This document shows positions 25,877 to 37,776 of a stretch of DNA of 64,000 nucleotides, one piece after another; the stretch's first letter is position 1, and every line of letters starts with the position of its first letter. Under the pieces are notes generated by a model that saw nothing but the letters and a program-made list of their open reading frames with translations, was not told the DNA's origin and ran no database searches. The position numbers and the translations under genes were made by a program. This stretch comes from Caenorhabditis remanei (lineage: Eukaryota > Nematoda > Chromadorea > Rhabditida > Rhabditidae), in assembly GCF_010183535.1 (NCBI RefSeq), contig NC_071333.1, positions 12,026,587-12,090,586 of the forward strand, given 5' to 3'.

Positions 25877-28744
25877 GTGTAGGCCAAGACCATGTCGAAG
25901 CAGGAATAATTACTTGAGCAAGTCCTTATTCCGGTGGTGTGCTTCTCATGAAGACGTTTTACGTTTTTGTCGCAATGTATCTAATATTTATTGGATTTTT
26001 AAGCTCCGACGCAATTAAAAAGCAGAAATTCAAGCGGAACTAGATGTACGGGTTGCGAGAAGTGGAGATAAAAAGAAATGCGTGTTAGAATGACTAAATG
26101 AGTGTTTCGAAATAATTGAGAGCACTATCGACACTCGATCTGAGAATGAAGAGGAAAAAACGTTTGAAACGAGCCATGATGGGGGAAATAATACAAATTG
26201 TATGTGATAAAGTTGAGGATTTTGAGAATGTGAAAAGATTTATGTGATTTTTTCAAAGGCGGATTATCTGCATATTGCTTCTAAACACGGTGTTTTATGA
26301 TTAATAGAAAACCGGATAAAGTATGATGAAGAGAAGTGTGCTGGGATTTTGATAAACACGGCAATTTTCTATGAGTATGTGGAATAATTAGCTCGGTATA
26401 AAAAAAGTAAAGTAGGAAGAAAAAAGATGAAAATAAAAACACTACTGAAAAATGGAATACTTCATTAAGATTAAAATTAGAGAAGTAAGTTCTTCACACC
26501 TCTGAACTCTTAGTATCAAGTTTTAGGATAATTACATGTCAATTAGATTCAGAACTCGTGAAATGATTTTTTGTTACCACATCTCTCAGAATCTAGATAT
26601 TAAATTTGTATGTGTAATGAAGTTTTAAAAAAATAAAAATAAAAAGAATGAGGAAGTATGAAAACGGAAAGCACTTTACGAGGAAATCATTTGTTTCAGT
26701 GGATCCGGCGGCAGAGACTTATAATTTGCAAGAAGCGTTCTTCAATCAAGTGGATGGAAAGATTGTTGGTTATTTGAACTTTCTGAGTTATTCAAAACTT
26801 TTTGTAGGATTAGGATCACAATTTCTCACAACAGGAAGTCAAACAAGATGACAGATGACATCTGTTTCAACATTCGGAGCGTTCTACAGGATACGATCAT
26901 CCCATTTCAGATAACTCGATTAACAAATTTTGACACATCGAAGACAACATTTTTGGTGTGAAGAAAAATGGACCGGATCAAAAAAAGAGCTAACTAACCA
27001 GCTCAGTCTCTTTTGCCGTCGAATCTCCAGAAGCGAAATTTTTGCTGTGGACTTGTGAAAAATGCAGTCTACCACACACAAAACAACAAAAGATATCCCT
27101 CTTTATTCGTTCTACACTCGCACTCACAATCATGTTACTCATTCTTTTCTTCTATTCAGAGTGGATAAAAGTGGCAAAGAACGAAAAAAGAAAACACATC
27201 ATCTTTGATTATGGGAATTTTAACTGAATGCTAAATAATGATCAGAACGGAGTCTTTTTTTGAACATCAAGAGTAAGAAAACTGAAAGAAAAAAGTGTGG
27301 CTGAGAGTGAAAAAAGAAAAAATGAATTATATTATATTATATATGAAATCTGGTTAGAAAAAGAAACCGAGTAAATATGCATTCATTTCTTCTCCAAAGA
27401 AAATGAAAAAAAGACTGAACGAACCTACCGGAAGAAGTATCGGAAATTTATGTACATCTGTGAAAATCTGAAAAACTAGACAAAAATTCTGAAAATCTGA
27501 CATATGTGAAAATAAGAAAATATGTTCACCCGTGATTCCAAGTGCTACTTCATTCACATCTTCTTTCTAGATACGTCTTCTTTGAAAAAAATCCGCAATA
27601 TTTTCGAAAAGAAAGAAGAAAAAATAAGCGAGTGAACTGGTTGTCGCCCCGGCGAACTAGTTGTTTTTGCTTGCATTCTGGATAATGAAACTTTTATGAA
27701 CTATTTCACGTCAAAAAAATTTTGACGACGCCTGTTGAGACCAAATGCAAGTATTGAGAGAAGTGGTGAAAACTTGTCGTGCAGAAAATTTCAAATTTCA
27801 CTCAACAAACTATTGAGAGAGAAGAGAAAACCTCCCGGTTATTAGTTCACAAAAAAAAAAGTTTGGGATATTTGTATTATTGAAAAGAGAGGGAGGGAGT
27901 AGAAAAAGACTCACCAGATCAATTGAGCTGACTTATCAATTTTGGTTTCAAGCCTTATTGTTTCTAACAAACGTGATTTCTTCATCAAAGTTTAGAAAGA
28001 GAACAAAATAGTTTCCTGACTGGATGCTTATTTTATTTACTACGTTCATACTTGATTTGAAGTCTTTATCTCTCAGATAAACGGAAATAGTGTCCTTTTC
28101 AAAAACATTGACCGGCTGAACACAAGAAAAAAAGAAAACTGATTATGAAGCTAAATAAAGTTTTCATGGAATATTCTGTGAAACAAAATATTTTATCTGG
28201 AGTATCAGTTTTAGATGGACTTCCAAAAAATTTGATACTTCGAATAAAATCACATCATAATATTCAAATAGTTTATGTTCTTTTGGCCAAAAGTTCAACA
28301 CAACTACACAGATCAGTTTAAAAAAACCAAATTCATGTTTTGTGCATCCTGTACTTGTAATGTACTTTAGGATATCTGTTCGATATTAACTTTTCTGTTT
28401 CCTTTCGCTAGTTCATTTTTGTGACCATATTTTTACTGCTCTCCTGTCTACTCCATTCTCTTTCATTTTTCGAAAAGCACCCTTGACAACTGCATCTCAG
28501 TAAACGGACATGCTCCACGAGCACTAGTTCACATCCCACTCTTTCTTCTCTCCAATTTGGCTGCCCTACTTGCGATGTGCATGCTCGGCACGCCGAGTCC
28601 CGCATAGCAACCAGTTCGCCTAGAAACAACGAGAAGCCCGGTTGTGTTTGTGTGACCACTCTTACGGGCCTACTGCCGTTATTATTAGTGAAAGCGCGAG
28701 ACCTCACAGACGCGAATACTTTCTTTCTTCAAGAGATATTCAAT
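25877..28744. other. Intergenic region between divergent genes
   Basis: About 2.9 kb, purine-rich in the middle (26100-27900), with promoters of the two flanking divergent genes. Just upstream of the ZC2HC1 gene (28480-28700) the sequence becomes GC-richer and contains an imperfect palindrome around GCTCGGCACGCCGAGT. No gene supported. Confidence 0.5.
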
Positions 28745-30941
28745 ATGGGTAGGTATTGTAGTCATAATAGATGACGTGTAGTTTCATGTCGTAAGAATAA
28801 TAATTTCCCGCCTTTTCCTGTTTTTAGATAAAGTCGACCCAAATGAGCCAACCTTTCCATGCCCAATCTGTGGTCGCAGATTCATCAAATCTAGCTTGGT
28901 AAGTTACATCGAATCTATATTTTGTGATGGTTTCTGGTTCATCCAGGAGAAACATGAGTCCGCCTGTAAGAAGCTTGCTTCTCTCCACCGTAAACCATTC
29001 GACTCCGGTAAACAACGTGCCACTGGAAGTGACTTGACCTATGCGGCAATCAAAAAAGCTCAAAACGAGAAGGCTAAGGTAACGTGCCAGTTTAATCAGA
29101 ACCACTATTTTTGTGTTACATATTCTCCAGAACGGTGGGGTGTTCCCGAGGCCACAGACAAACTGGCGAGAACGTCATGGCCATTTCATCGACGCGGTTT
29201 CATCATCCAAACGTGTCGACTATGCACTCAAAACTGGGGCACCATTGCCACCACCACCAAAAACTGCTGTTCCAAGTGGTTAGTTGAAATGTATCAGTCT
29301 AGATTTTTGACGTGCAGGTCGAGAGTTTGATGTATCTTCTGATCTACTATGTTGTTTCACATGGGTCACAAGATTTCCTCTTACGTGTGGGTGGTGTAGG
29401 CAGAAGTATGCATATTTTAGTGTTCATGTAACTGGTATAGAGAAAGAGAGCAGAACAATTACCGCTCTTGAGCTTCAATGAAGCGTAAATTAGTTCAGAA
29501 ACAGATCATAATATATACAAGTTTGAATTACTCAACTGTTTCATACGTACGACAAGAATTTAGAATGACTTTTACAAGAGCTGGGGAGTGATCGAATGAA
29601 ATTCACTGTTGTTTTGAAATTCATGTGTCTGCGTCATTAGTTCTACGCATGAGAAAACTGAAAAGGTTGTTTTTCTTGTTAAAAACAAGCTGTGACATTG
29701 AAAATTTAAAAGATCAATGATCAATCCTAGACTTCCCCGTATTTCAGATTATGTACAATGCGAGTACTGCAGCAGAAATTTCAACTCTGCAGCTGCTGAA
29801 AGACACATTCCATTTTGCAGGTAACTATTCCATCCAAATGACATATGTTTGTCACAATTGGGACCTTAAGAGACTAATGAGTTTTTAGAGAGCAAGCAAC
29901 ACGAAAGCAAGGCGGCAGTTTGAAATCATCTGCCGGAAATCGTGCTCTCACCAGCAACAACTACCGAGCTCTCCCCTCAAAACATGAAGTGCGCTTACTT
30001 TCACATTTATAGGAATTCTTTCGTTTTGATTTCAGGGAAGAAAACAAGAGTCTTCGAGTAGAAACGGATCTGCTGAACGGAAAACTACAACGAGAGGAAG
30101 GGACGGAAGTCTCTCGAGAGCACGTAGAGACGACTCAAACGAAATAACTAACAGAAGGAAGTATGTTGTGTTTTGTTCGAGTTTTGAGGATTTAACTGTA
30201 TAGATTTCCTTGTTTAGATCTCTTGAGACAAGATCTCAGCTAACCACGGGGCAAGCCACTAATAGAAACACGTCGTTGTCTGCTGGAATGCGTCCATCAC
30301 TTCCGCCAATGACTCCAACCAGCAAGTAAGCTCACATCATAGGGTGAAACGAGATGTGATATTACACTAACTCATGACAAAAAGAGATTCTTGATGTTAA
30401 TCGATTTTGAAAACACGCTGTTTTTCAGACGAAGCAGCTCTGCCAAACGTGATGCTCCGCAACCACAAACGTCTACTCCACAACAACGTCTCAAGACACC
30501 GTAAGTTTCCCGCTAGAACCTTTTTGATTTTTGTGCTGTGTGCAATTCCTTTTCAGAATCTCACTGGCCGAGCGGATGAACAAAATGAGCATCAACCACT
30601 AACCCACATATTTTTGTTTCTCGTGCCTGGTCTTATTCATTTCTTTCAATATTTGATTTAATCACAACGCTTATCTATCAGTTTACCCTTTCCCCGCTTG
30701 ATTTCTTCGGTTTTTTAAATGCACAAAATAATGCAATTTTACAGTTCCGTAAGATTTCAAATCATTTTTTCAAAGGAACACAATAATAAATGTTTACAGA
30801 GCTCCTAGAACCACAACTACTTCCAGTCGCAGCGGATCGAGAACTTCTTCGAGAACCCGTACTCGTGATGAGTCTCGTGAATCACGTCTTTCTCAAGCAA
30901 AAAGCAACAGCCGTAATAATTCTCGTTCCCGCATCTTTTAA
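28745..30941 (+). CDS. C2HC zinc-finger protein, ZC2HC1 type, two isoforms
   Basis: Two C2HC fingers of the ZC2HC1 (FAM164) family: CPICGRRF...EKHESAC near residues 13-32 and CEYCSRNF...ERHIPFC in the middle of the protein. The rest is basic, Ser/Pro/Arg-rich and disordered. Exons: 28745-28748 (only ATGG), 28828-28898, 28947-29078, 29131-29278, 29748-29820, 29889-29988, 30036-30160, 30218-30325, 30429-30500. From the donor at 30500 two acceptors fit in the same phase. 30557-30602 gives 292 aa ending SLAERMNKMSINH. 30800-30941 gives 324 aa ending in an Arg/Ser-rich tail (SSRSGSRTSSRTRTRDESRE, then NSRSRIF). Family function is poorly known. It is probably intracellular, with zinc-stabilised fingers. 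It converges on the METTL9-type gene. Confidence 0.85.
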
Positions 30942-32057
30942 TTTGTTTGCCTTTAATTTCATGTCACAATTCACGAGCTATAAAATATAAAAAACAAAAC
31001 TCCCAGTTCTTTTTCATGTTTTTTTGTAGACAAGTAGTGATTTTTTTGAGTTCTACAAAAAATGACTATCGACATGCTTTGATAGTTGATATTTATTCAA
31101 CCATTTTAATATACAGTAAAAGTGACTGAAGGTCAGGTAAGGTTCCTCACCAAACTAAACCTGAGTTGGAATACCAGGTGTTAATTAAAAAAAAAAGAAT
31201 CATTAAAGCATTGGGAAGGGGGAAGAAGTGGGATAACTAGTTATCATCGGGTAATATGCTTTAGCTAAATTTTGATTTTCAGTGCTAAGTTGATTATGTC
31301 GGTGACAAAATTTCTTTTTACACTAGTTTCAAAAAAACATCTTTTGGTGAAATAAACATACAGATACAACCTCAAAATGCTTAAAGGAAAATGAATTTAT
31401 GCTGACTGGCATTCCAACGAATGCCATCGGGCAGGAACTAAGCGGTTTCTGTTTTGTAATTTTTTACAAAAGGTTTGCTATTACAAAATTTCTAGGAACT
31501 CATTTACAGAATCGTCAGAAAAAATAACATATTCATTGGTATTTTAATTCAACAGAAATATTGGACATAGTTTTCAAAAAAGCCGTTTAATCTTCAGAAA
31601 TAATGACTGGTCAGGCTAGGCTTGTATTCAGCTTGCTTCTGAAACCTTGTGTAATCTCAACATAATCCTTTTTCTATCATCTCCTTGTCTGAAAAGCGCT
31701 ACTGAAACTATATTATGATTTCATCACTCCCAACTGAAATCAGTTTCAAACATCTCCACCATTTAAACCACGAGAGCTTTATGTCATCCAGCGTTCTAAC
31801 GTCACGCTTTACAAGCTATCAATTAGAACTTGAAATTACTTCCTTGTCTACCAAAAGTGTCCTACTTCCTTTTCGTTGTCAGAAGAGTCTTCTGAAATTC
31901 CGATCTCCAGAGAAAACCAAACGTGACTACAACCATATCAATATTTATAAACAGTGATGTCAATAGAAAGAGAACGTTGTGAAATGTGTGAACCAATAAA
32001 ATTTGAGATAAATTAAAAAATACTTTCGTGCAGAAATCGTGTGAAGGATCTTGGCGT
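30942..32057. other. Intergenic region between convergent genes
   Basis: About 1.1 kb between two convergent genes, AT-rich, without a supported gene. The ORFs at 31715 and 31862 are on opposite strands and lack splice or family support. Confidence 0.5.
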
Positions 32058-33420
32058 TCAAAGGTCAGTGCGTGCAGTTGATGGTTCAGGAGTTGTTGTT
32101 TTCTCAGATGTTGGGATTGCATCTGCAGCTGGCGCAATCGGTTTGAGAAGGAAGACTGCATCCGGAAGGTAGTAGGCGGACTATAAATCGCAAAATTAGG
32201 ATTTTTAGTCAGTTTCCAGTTATGAAATCAGGAAGTGGAATCTTTTTAGACATGAAAGACAGTTTTTGGTAAAATTCTCCTCATACCTTACTTTTTGAAG
32301 ATGGAAGACAGGAAAAATTTAACTTACATTGTTCATATCTCCCTCGCAGAGATATGGCAATCTTGTCCATCTCACAACCTCAAAGTTAGCTGGCTTGAAA
32401 ACATTGACAATCATGTGATGGACGTGATCGGCATAGCTGCGTCCTTGCACATTGAGGTAGTTGTCTAAAACAACAAAGTAGAGAATTGATATTGTAATCA
32501 ATAGCTACCTGGACGTGTGCTCTTTCCGTTTGGGTTGAATTCTACGTAATGACTGACTGGAAGCACGAGCGATACGATGACATGGCAGTTTGAGCGGTGT
32601 GAGACGTTCCACAAGTCTTGGAGCAACGTTTTCGGGGAGTAGTGCCTGGAAATTCACTTGTCTTCAGGTGATAGTTCAGATTTCGGTTTCTTACCGGTCG
32701 AGAAGGTTGAATGCAGTGATCAAATCGAACTTGATATCAGTGTTCGCCCATTCAAGAGCATCGAGAACAATGAATCCTTTCGACGAGAGGCGTTTTCTCA
32801 TTTTCTGTAGTAAAAACGTTATTTTTTTCTGAAAGGGCTCAAGAAATGTTTACCGGTGAGAGTTCGGTTGCATAAATGTCACCGAAGAATGGTCTCATGT
32901 GTTCAGTGATGTCTCCATTCCCGGCACCGAGGTCAAGAACCTGTAAAAATATTTATTAAATGGTTATCAGCTTTAAGTTTATGAATAATCACCTTTTTGC
33001 TAGTTGCATTCCATGATGACCTCTCGACTGACAAGAACTTGGCAAATTGATGCTCACTGAAAAGGAACATGTTTCCGAATCCGGTCATTCCGTTGATATC
33101 CGTCTTCGTGTACATCGCCGACAAAATCATCACACCGATGTTGCGAACGGTCTGTGAATAAAACAAAAATAATCTTTAAAGGCGAAATGAGATAAAACTC
33201 ACCTGCCAGAAGTAGTTACTGGCGATTTCGTTTGAGTTGTCAAGAAATTGCTGAGTTTGGTTGTCGGGTGTCGATGCGAGAAAGTGTTGTTGTGCTAGAC
33301 TAGACAAATTTGTCTGAATATTCAAGATTTAGGATTTTTTTTTCAAGTTTTTTTAATTACCTCTGGACGATACCAATGCTCAGCTTTCAGCCCATACGTT
33401 CTCTCCAATTGATACGACAT
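32058..33420 (-). CDS. METTL9/DREV-type histidine methyltransferase
   Basis: An S-adenosylmethionine-dependent methyltransferase of the METTL9 (DREV) family; the mammalian enzyme makes 1-methylhistidine in HxH motifs. Exons 33420-33361, 33313-33203, 33151-32993, 32940-32854, 32804-32695, 32645-32509, 32464-32328 and 32180-32058 give 307 aa against about 318 in human. Motif I is VLDLGAGNGDITEHM, followed by DIYATELSPKMRKRL (acidic ribose contact), a FDLITAFNLLDR strand and the family block HVIVSLVLPVSHYVEFNPNG. The C-terminal part CEGDMNN-SAYYLPDAVFLLKP also matches METTL9. All expected SAM-binding elements are present, so it should be active. The last about 25 residues (Thr/Pro/Glu-rich) look divergent. 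A single upstream ATG opens the frame; no signal peptide is evident. Confidence 0.87.
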
Positions 33421-34485
33421 CTCGAATAGCAGAAAATCGATAAATAAGGAGAGGGGTGCGCAATACGACCTTTGCAAGGGGCAACTGTCAAAATAAAGCG
33501 CTCAGCGTCCACTGTTGTCCGAGAGTAATGCAAACGCGCTCTATTGGCACACAACGAGAAAAGAGAAAAATTCTGTGGGTACCGACTCGTTTATTGTAAC
33601 GTTGTCAATTTAAATGAAAACAAAGGAAGAATAAAAGGAAAAATAAATATACATTGTGAAATAGAACTATGTTGATAAAACAATTAAGGTGGAAAACATC
33701 TTTAAATGAGAAAGTTTGACTGAAACTTGCTACTAAAAATGAATTGTCTACCGGATTTGCCAACTCTAGTAATGATATTCAATCAAACTTGTGAACTCTC
33801 ATATTGATACCATTATTATTCTCGAAGTTCCATTTGAGTCTACCCGATGGCCTTACAATAACGATTAAACAGTCTGTTCAAATGTCTTTTTTCTTGATAT
33901 TTCGAGTGAGATTTTTCATCCGTTCTGTTAATAAAAGTTGTTAGATCTCTCTTTTGTTGTTACTTCCGTGAATTGAACATGACATGGTTCCACTGTACCA
34001 ATAGCGTTGAAACTGCATACCCTCTCAAAATTCGAAAGTTGGATTCTCTGAGTCAGACATGATAGATTCTTCCACCAATTATATGATCACATTTCTGTAT
34101 TCACTGAATCCGTGCAAAATAAAAAATGTACACATCCCATTTTTTTCGAACCGCAATTATTTCTCCCCCTTTGCGTTCAATTCTCTATAATTTGAGCCTT
34201 ATCTATGTTATTATGCTCAAAATGGGATAACTCTATCTGATGTATGTGATTCAGAGTATTTCAAATCTCCATGGAATTAAATCCGCTTCTTTTTCTCTTT
34301 CTCTTTTTCATCTTCTCACGAAAATCAGCGAAAACAGGCAATGAGCTCTCGAGGATAGCTTATTATCATTATTATTGAGTTAGCTGTTTTTAGTTAAACT
34401 CCAATCTACCTCATTCCTTACCCTTCTTTTTCTTTTACCTCATCTCCATCTACTTCGATTGGCTCTTATAATCAGTATCAAAAAA
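33421..34485. other. Intergenic region between divergent genes
   Basis: About 1.06 kb holding the promoters of the METTL9-type and 7TM genes. The side next to METTL9 (33460-33560) is GC-richer. Nothing coding seen. Confidence 0.5.
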
Positions 34486-35656
34486 ATGAAAACTGAACTG
34501 TTTCAATCTGTTCACAACAAAGCGGAATATATCAACTTCGAGTACACCTTGAACTGGCAAACTCTTTATTTTGGTCTCTTCCTTTCTGCAATTCCATATC
34601 AGGCTTTCACTCTCGCTAGAATGTGCTACATATATTGCAAATCAAAATCAAAAGCAACACTCCATTTAGTTCCGTTCACTAGTTTGATGATGATGGGATA
34701 TTCGGTAAGTAATCTGCAACAAATTACTTTGATATATGTAGTTTCCAGAATTTGTTTTTCTGCATTCTTGATAACATCGTTTTCCGTCTTCCATCCACGG
34801 CGATTTTTACGTCATTATGTGCATCGAGTGATCCAAACAAATTTTTGATAATATTGTATATTTTGCAACTTAACTCGACATATTTGTCGTTGGGATCCTC
34901 TTTCTTGTTCTGCGTCACACGGTGCATTATTCATTTTATTCCTCTCTCTTATAAGAAGGTAAGTAAAGCACTTCACAAATTAATTTAGCCTAATCAAGAA
35001 GAATTAAAAAAAAAAGAACGGTTTTTAATCAGATAGCAGCATGGACCTTACTCTTCGGTTTTGTGATTATCATATGTTTCGGAATCTATGCTTCATCTTT
35101 TATGTTCGGTGGAATTGGATATTGCCGCCAATGGGACCATCCATTCAGTTTTGGTGCTGTTTATATCTCCTACGCCGAAACCGACCAACGACATGACCCT
35201 TTCTTTGTTCCTGTCACTATAACACTATCATTGTTTATTGTACTCGTAAACATTGGAGTTATATGTCAGAATAAAAAAATGGCTAAAACTACAAAGTGAG
35301 TTGACATTTTACGAGTATTTTGAATCAAAATCTCATTGTTTTTTAGTGCCGGGCGAAGAGTATACACTGACTCCGCTGGAAAATCTCTGTATTACACCAC
35401 ATTGGCCATGATAATACCATATTTGTTTCACGGATGTTTGACGGTAATCACAAGCTCACTTAAGTTATTCTTAAAGATATATTTACAGGTTGTCTCTGTG
35501 TACTATCCAGCAACTTCCGCGTACGTCATTCTCATTCGCTCGGCAGTTACAGACGTTTTTCAATGCAGTATTTTGGCGCTCTACAACAAACACACAATGT
35601 TTCAAACCAAAAAAACTTCACCAGTTGCAATAATCCCTCTTTCTAATTTATCTTAA
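34486..35656 (+). CDS. Seven-transmembrane chemoreceptor-like protein
   Basis: Five exons (34486-34704, 34749-34958, 35033-35295, 35347-35443, 35489-35656) encode 318 aa with about seven hydrophobic segments: LYFGLFLSAIPYQAF, HLVPFTSLMMMGY, LIILYILQL-YLSLGSSFLFCV, WTLLFGFVIIICFGIY, ITLSLFIVLVNIGVI, LYYTTLAMIIPYLF and the YVILIRSAVTDVF region. The pattern LPSTAIFTSLCASSDPNKFL before the third or fourth span and the conserved end YPATSAYVILIRSAVTDVFQ suggest the nematode Srg superfamily, perhaps srxa, but I am not sure of the class. It would be a GPCR in sensory or other neurons. A TTG extends the frame 27 nt upstream, but ATG 34486 is the first real start. The 45-nt fourth intron is open in frame, so a naive ORF reads through it. 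Confidence 0.78.
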
Positions 35657-35714
35657 TTCTTGTGTTTGTTTATGTCTATCAACTCACTCGACTAATTATG
35701 TCAATTTTTTTGAT

Positions 35715-35720
35715 AATAAA
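35715..35720 (+). terminator. Poly(A) signal of the 7TM gene
   Basis: AATAAA about 58 nt after the stop codon and 35 nt before the MITE. Confidence 0.5.
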
Positions 35721-35746
35721 TCAAATGACTCAATTGTTGTTTTATT

Positions 35747-36039
35747 GTTTGGATCATACTTGTCAAATCACGGGCCGGGCCCGCTAAAAATTTCAGGGCC
35801 TGGGCTGGCCCGCAGGGCCCGCAGCAAAAAATTATTTTTGAAAAATAGAATTGAAAGTCTTGGAAATTGAATTTTTTCGTCGGTTTATACTAAATCAAGG
35901 TCAAGGGATTCGATAAGACTACTTTCAGAAGCCTCCAGCAAGTTCTTGATCAAACGACGAAAAAACTATTTTCAATAGTTTGACGGGCCGAACGAGCCCG
36001 ACCCGGCCCGGCACGGCCCGTGACAAGTATGGTTTGGAT
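35747..36039. mobile_element. hAT-like MITE with 8-bp target duplication
   Basis: A 277-bp insertion (35755-36031) with perfect 11-bp terminal inverted repeats, CATACTTGTCA at the left and TGACAAGTATG at the right, flanked by an exact 8-bp duplication GTTTGGAT (35747-35754 and 36032-36039). Eight-bp duplications are typical of hAT transposons. Next to the termini are G/C-rich arms (CGGGCCGGGCCCG and GGCCCGGCACGGCCCG) that can pair over a longer hairpin. The AT-rich centre has no ORF, so it is non-autonomous. The left arm has a 4-nt AAAT insertion relative to the right. Its base composition is very unlike the surroundings. Confidence 0.85.
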
Positions 36040-36346
36040 AGATTCCTTCATCTGCAACGTCGCTTTACACAAAATTGTCATTTATTCTTTTGAACATCAA
36101 TTCAAAGGTCGCAAACCGATTGCCCGTTATCAGATCCAACATTCAGTCTTTTTTTTCATTGTTTATGTGGTTGATAAGGAGGCGAAACGTCAAACGAGTT
36201 TCCTTATCCATTTCGCTGATTGAGAACTTCTCCACTTTCATATCAAACTTTTAGTTCAGTCGAAACACCGCCTTTCTCTTCTCTTCTCACTTCTTTACCG
36301 TCATTGTTGTTGTTTTAGGCTTGTGGAATCATAGTTCGGTGCAATT

Positions 36347-37776
36347 ATGTCTAAGGAAGAGAAATCAGAAAGGGAACTCCAACCAACTCACGGCGTTGTT
36401 GACTACGCATCTGATTATAGGAGAGTTGTGAAAAATGAGAGCGACGTAATTGGTATTTTTGCTCAAGTAAGTCACATTTCAGAGTGTGGTTTGTTACAGA
36501 GTCGGCCAAGTATTTTATGGGATTGCGTAGAAGTCACCTCTCCGAGATCTTGGGGGAATATGATAATTTTGTGGACAACATGGACATCAAAACAGCAGGA
36601 ACTATTTTGAACGAGTTCTTGTCCCCAAAATGCACTCTGTTGGAGTTTGAGTTCAAGAATCTCACAAAGTGAGTTTAAAAATGTGTAGTGACGTTGAGAA
36701 CAAATACTGTTGTAGGAACGGCAGAGATGAACATGCCGCCGGGAACAATGGTGCTCATGAAAACATGAATGAAATCTGGCAGAAACATATTCTCGGAAGA
36801 GTTCTCACTAACAAACCGTAATTCTTTCATAACTTGGGTTAAAGAAAGGGAAAGTTATTCAGAGAAAACGAGTTCGTTGTTTCGATACCAGCCAACGCAA
36901 AGTCCATGTTTGGTCAAAGTTCCAATGACGCAGGCAAGAGAGATGCAACTGAATCTGAGAGAAAATGCACGTGCCAACAACTAGAAGAGAATAAAAAGAG
37001 AAACCAGATGGAAATTTTTCGTGGGTTACTGTAGTTCTTATCTCTCGAAACTGATTTTCTTCAGTGATTTACAAACGTATCAAGTGGTACTTCCGTAACA
37101 TTGACATCCAAAAAGTAAATTACTTTTTTCTGTTGATGTGAATAAACATAATAATTTTTAGCTTCCTATTTCCGAGGAGAAAAGAGAAGAGCTCACAAAA
37201 TGTCTACAGATGTTTAGCAAATCGTTCGCAGCAACCTGGAAGGCCTGCAACTGTCTAGTGTACATGGAAATCATTGAATCAGTTAGAGCTGATCCGTCCA
37301 AAACCATCTCAGTTCTGTTCGACAAAACAAGCAAGCTTATGGTTGAGGACCAATACGGTAATATCATGTTAATGAAATGCATTTGACTTACATGAAAATG
37401 AAATAACAGATCTTGTCTCTGCGGAATCATCTGATTTGCTCCAAGTTGCTAATCTCTTCATCGAAAAATATCGTGAAGGAGCTGATGAGGATGGTAAGTT
37501 TCTCGGCATCCTGTTTATACTATATTCAAAATTCCAGCTTTGTTCAAATCCGGCTTTGGCTATCTCAGCTGCAAACTACAGTTGGTGAAGATCAAGGTAT
37601 AATTTTAGGAACACATTTGTAAATCAGCCTTAATAAGTGACAAATAATATTTTCAGGAAGAGAACAATCCATCCATTTTGAATGTCGCAGCTTGCTTGGC
37701 AGAGTTGGAAGAGAAAATAATTGAAATCTATGATACATTATCCGAAATGTACGATTTTTCTACAGTCCAATTCTAA
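36347..37776 (+). CDS. Unknown protein, 347 aa, nine exons
   Basis: Exons 36347-36452, 36500-36668, 36716-36817, 36863-37020, 37065-37114, 37162-37357, 37410-37493, 37538-37596 and 37657-37776 keep one frame for 347 aa. I do not recognise the family. The N-terminal third is charged and helical (MSKEEKSERELQ, SAKYFMGLRRSHLSEILGEY), the middle is polar with a CTCQQLEENKKR patch, and the C-terminal half is alpha-helical (LPISEEKREELTKCLQMFSK, ELEEKIIEIYDTLSEMYDF). There is no signal peptide or membrane span. The gene lies just downstream of the MITE. Two donors are non-obvious (36452, G^GTATTT; 37020, C^GTGGGT) and were chosen because the alternatives stop. A TTTTAG acceptor at about 36318 suggests a spliced 5' UTR. 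Confidence 0.75.

Noticed and set aside
28408..28707. 99-codon minus-strand ORF
   Set aside because: Lies in the GC-richer promoter of the C2HC gene, with no splice support or recognisable features.
34459..34485. Upstream extension of the 7TM protein
   Set aside because: It begins with TTG, not ATG; the first ATG is at 34486.
36347..36610. Unspliced 87-codon ORF of the 347-aa gene
   Set aside because: It reads through the first intron and soon stops; splicing 36452 to 36500 opens the long frame.
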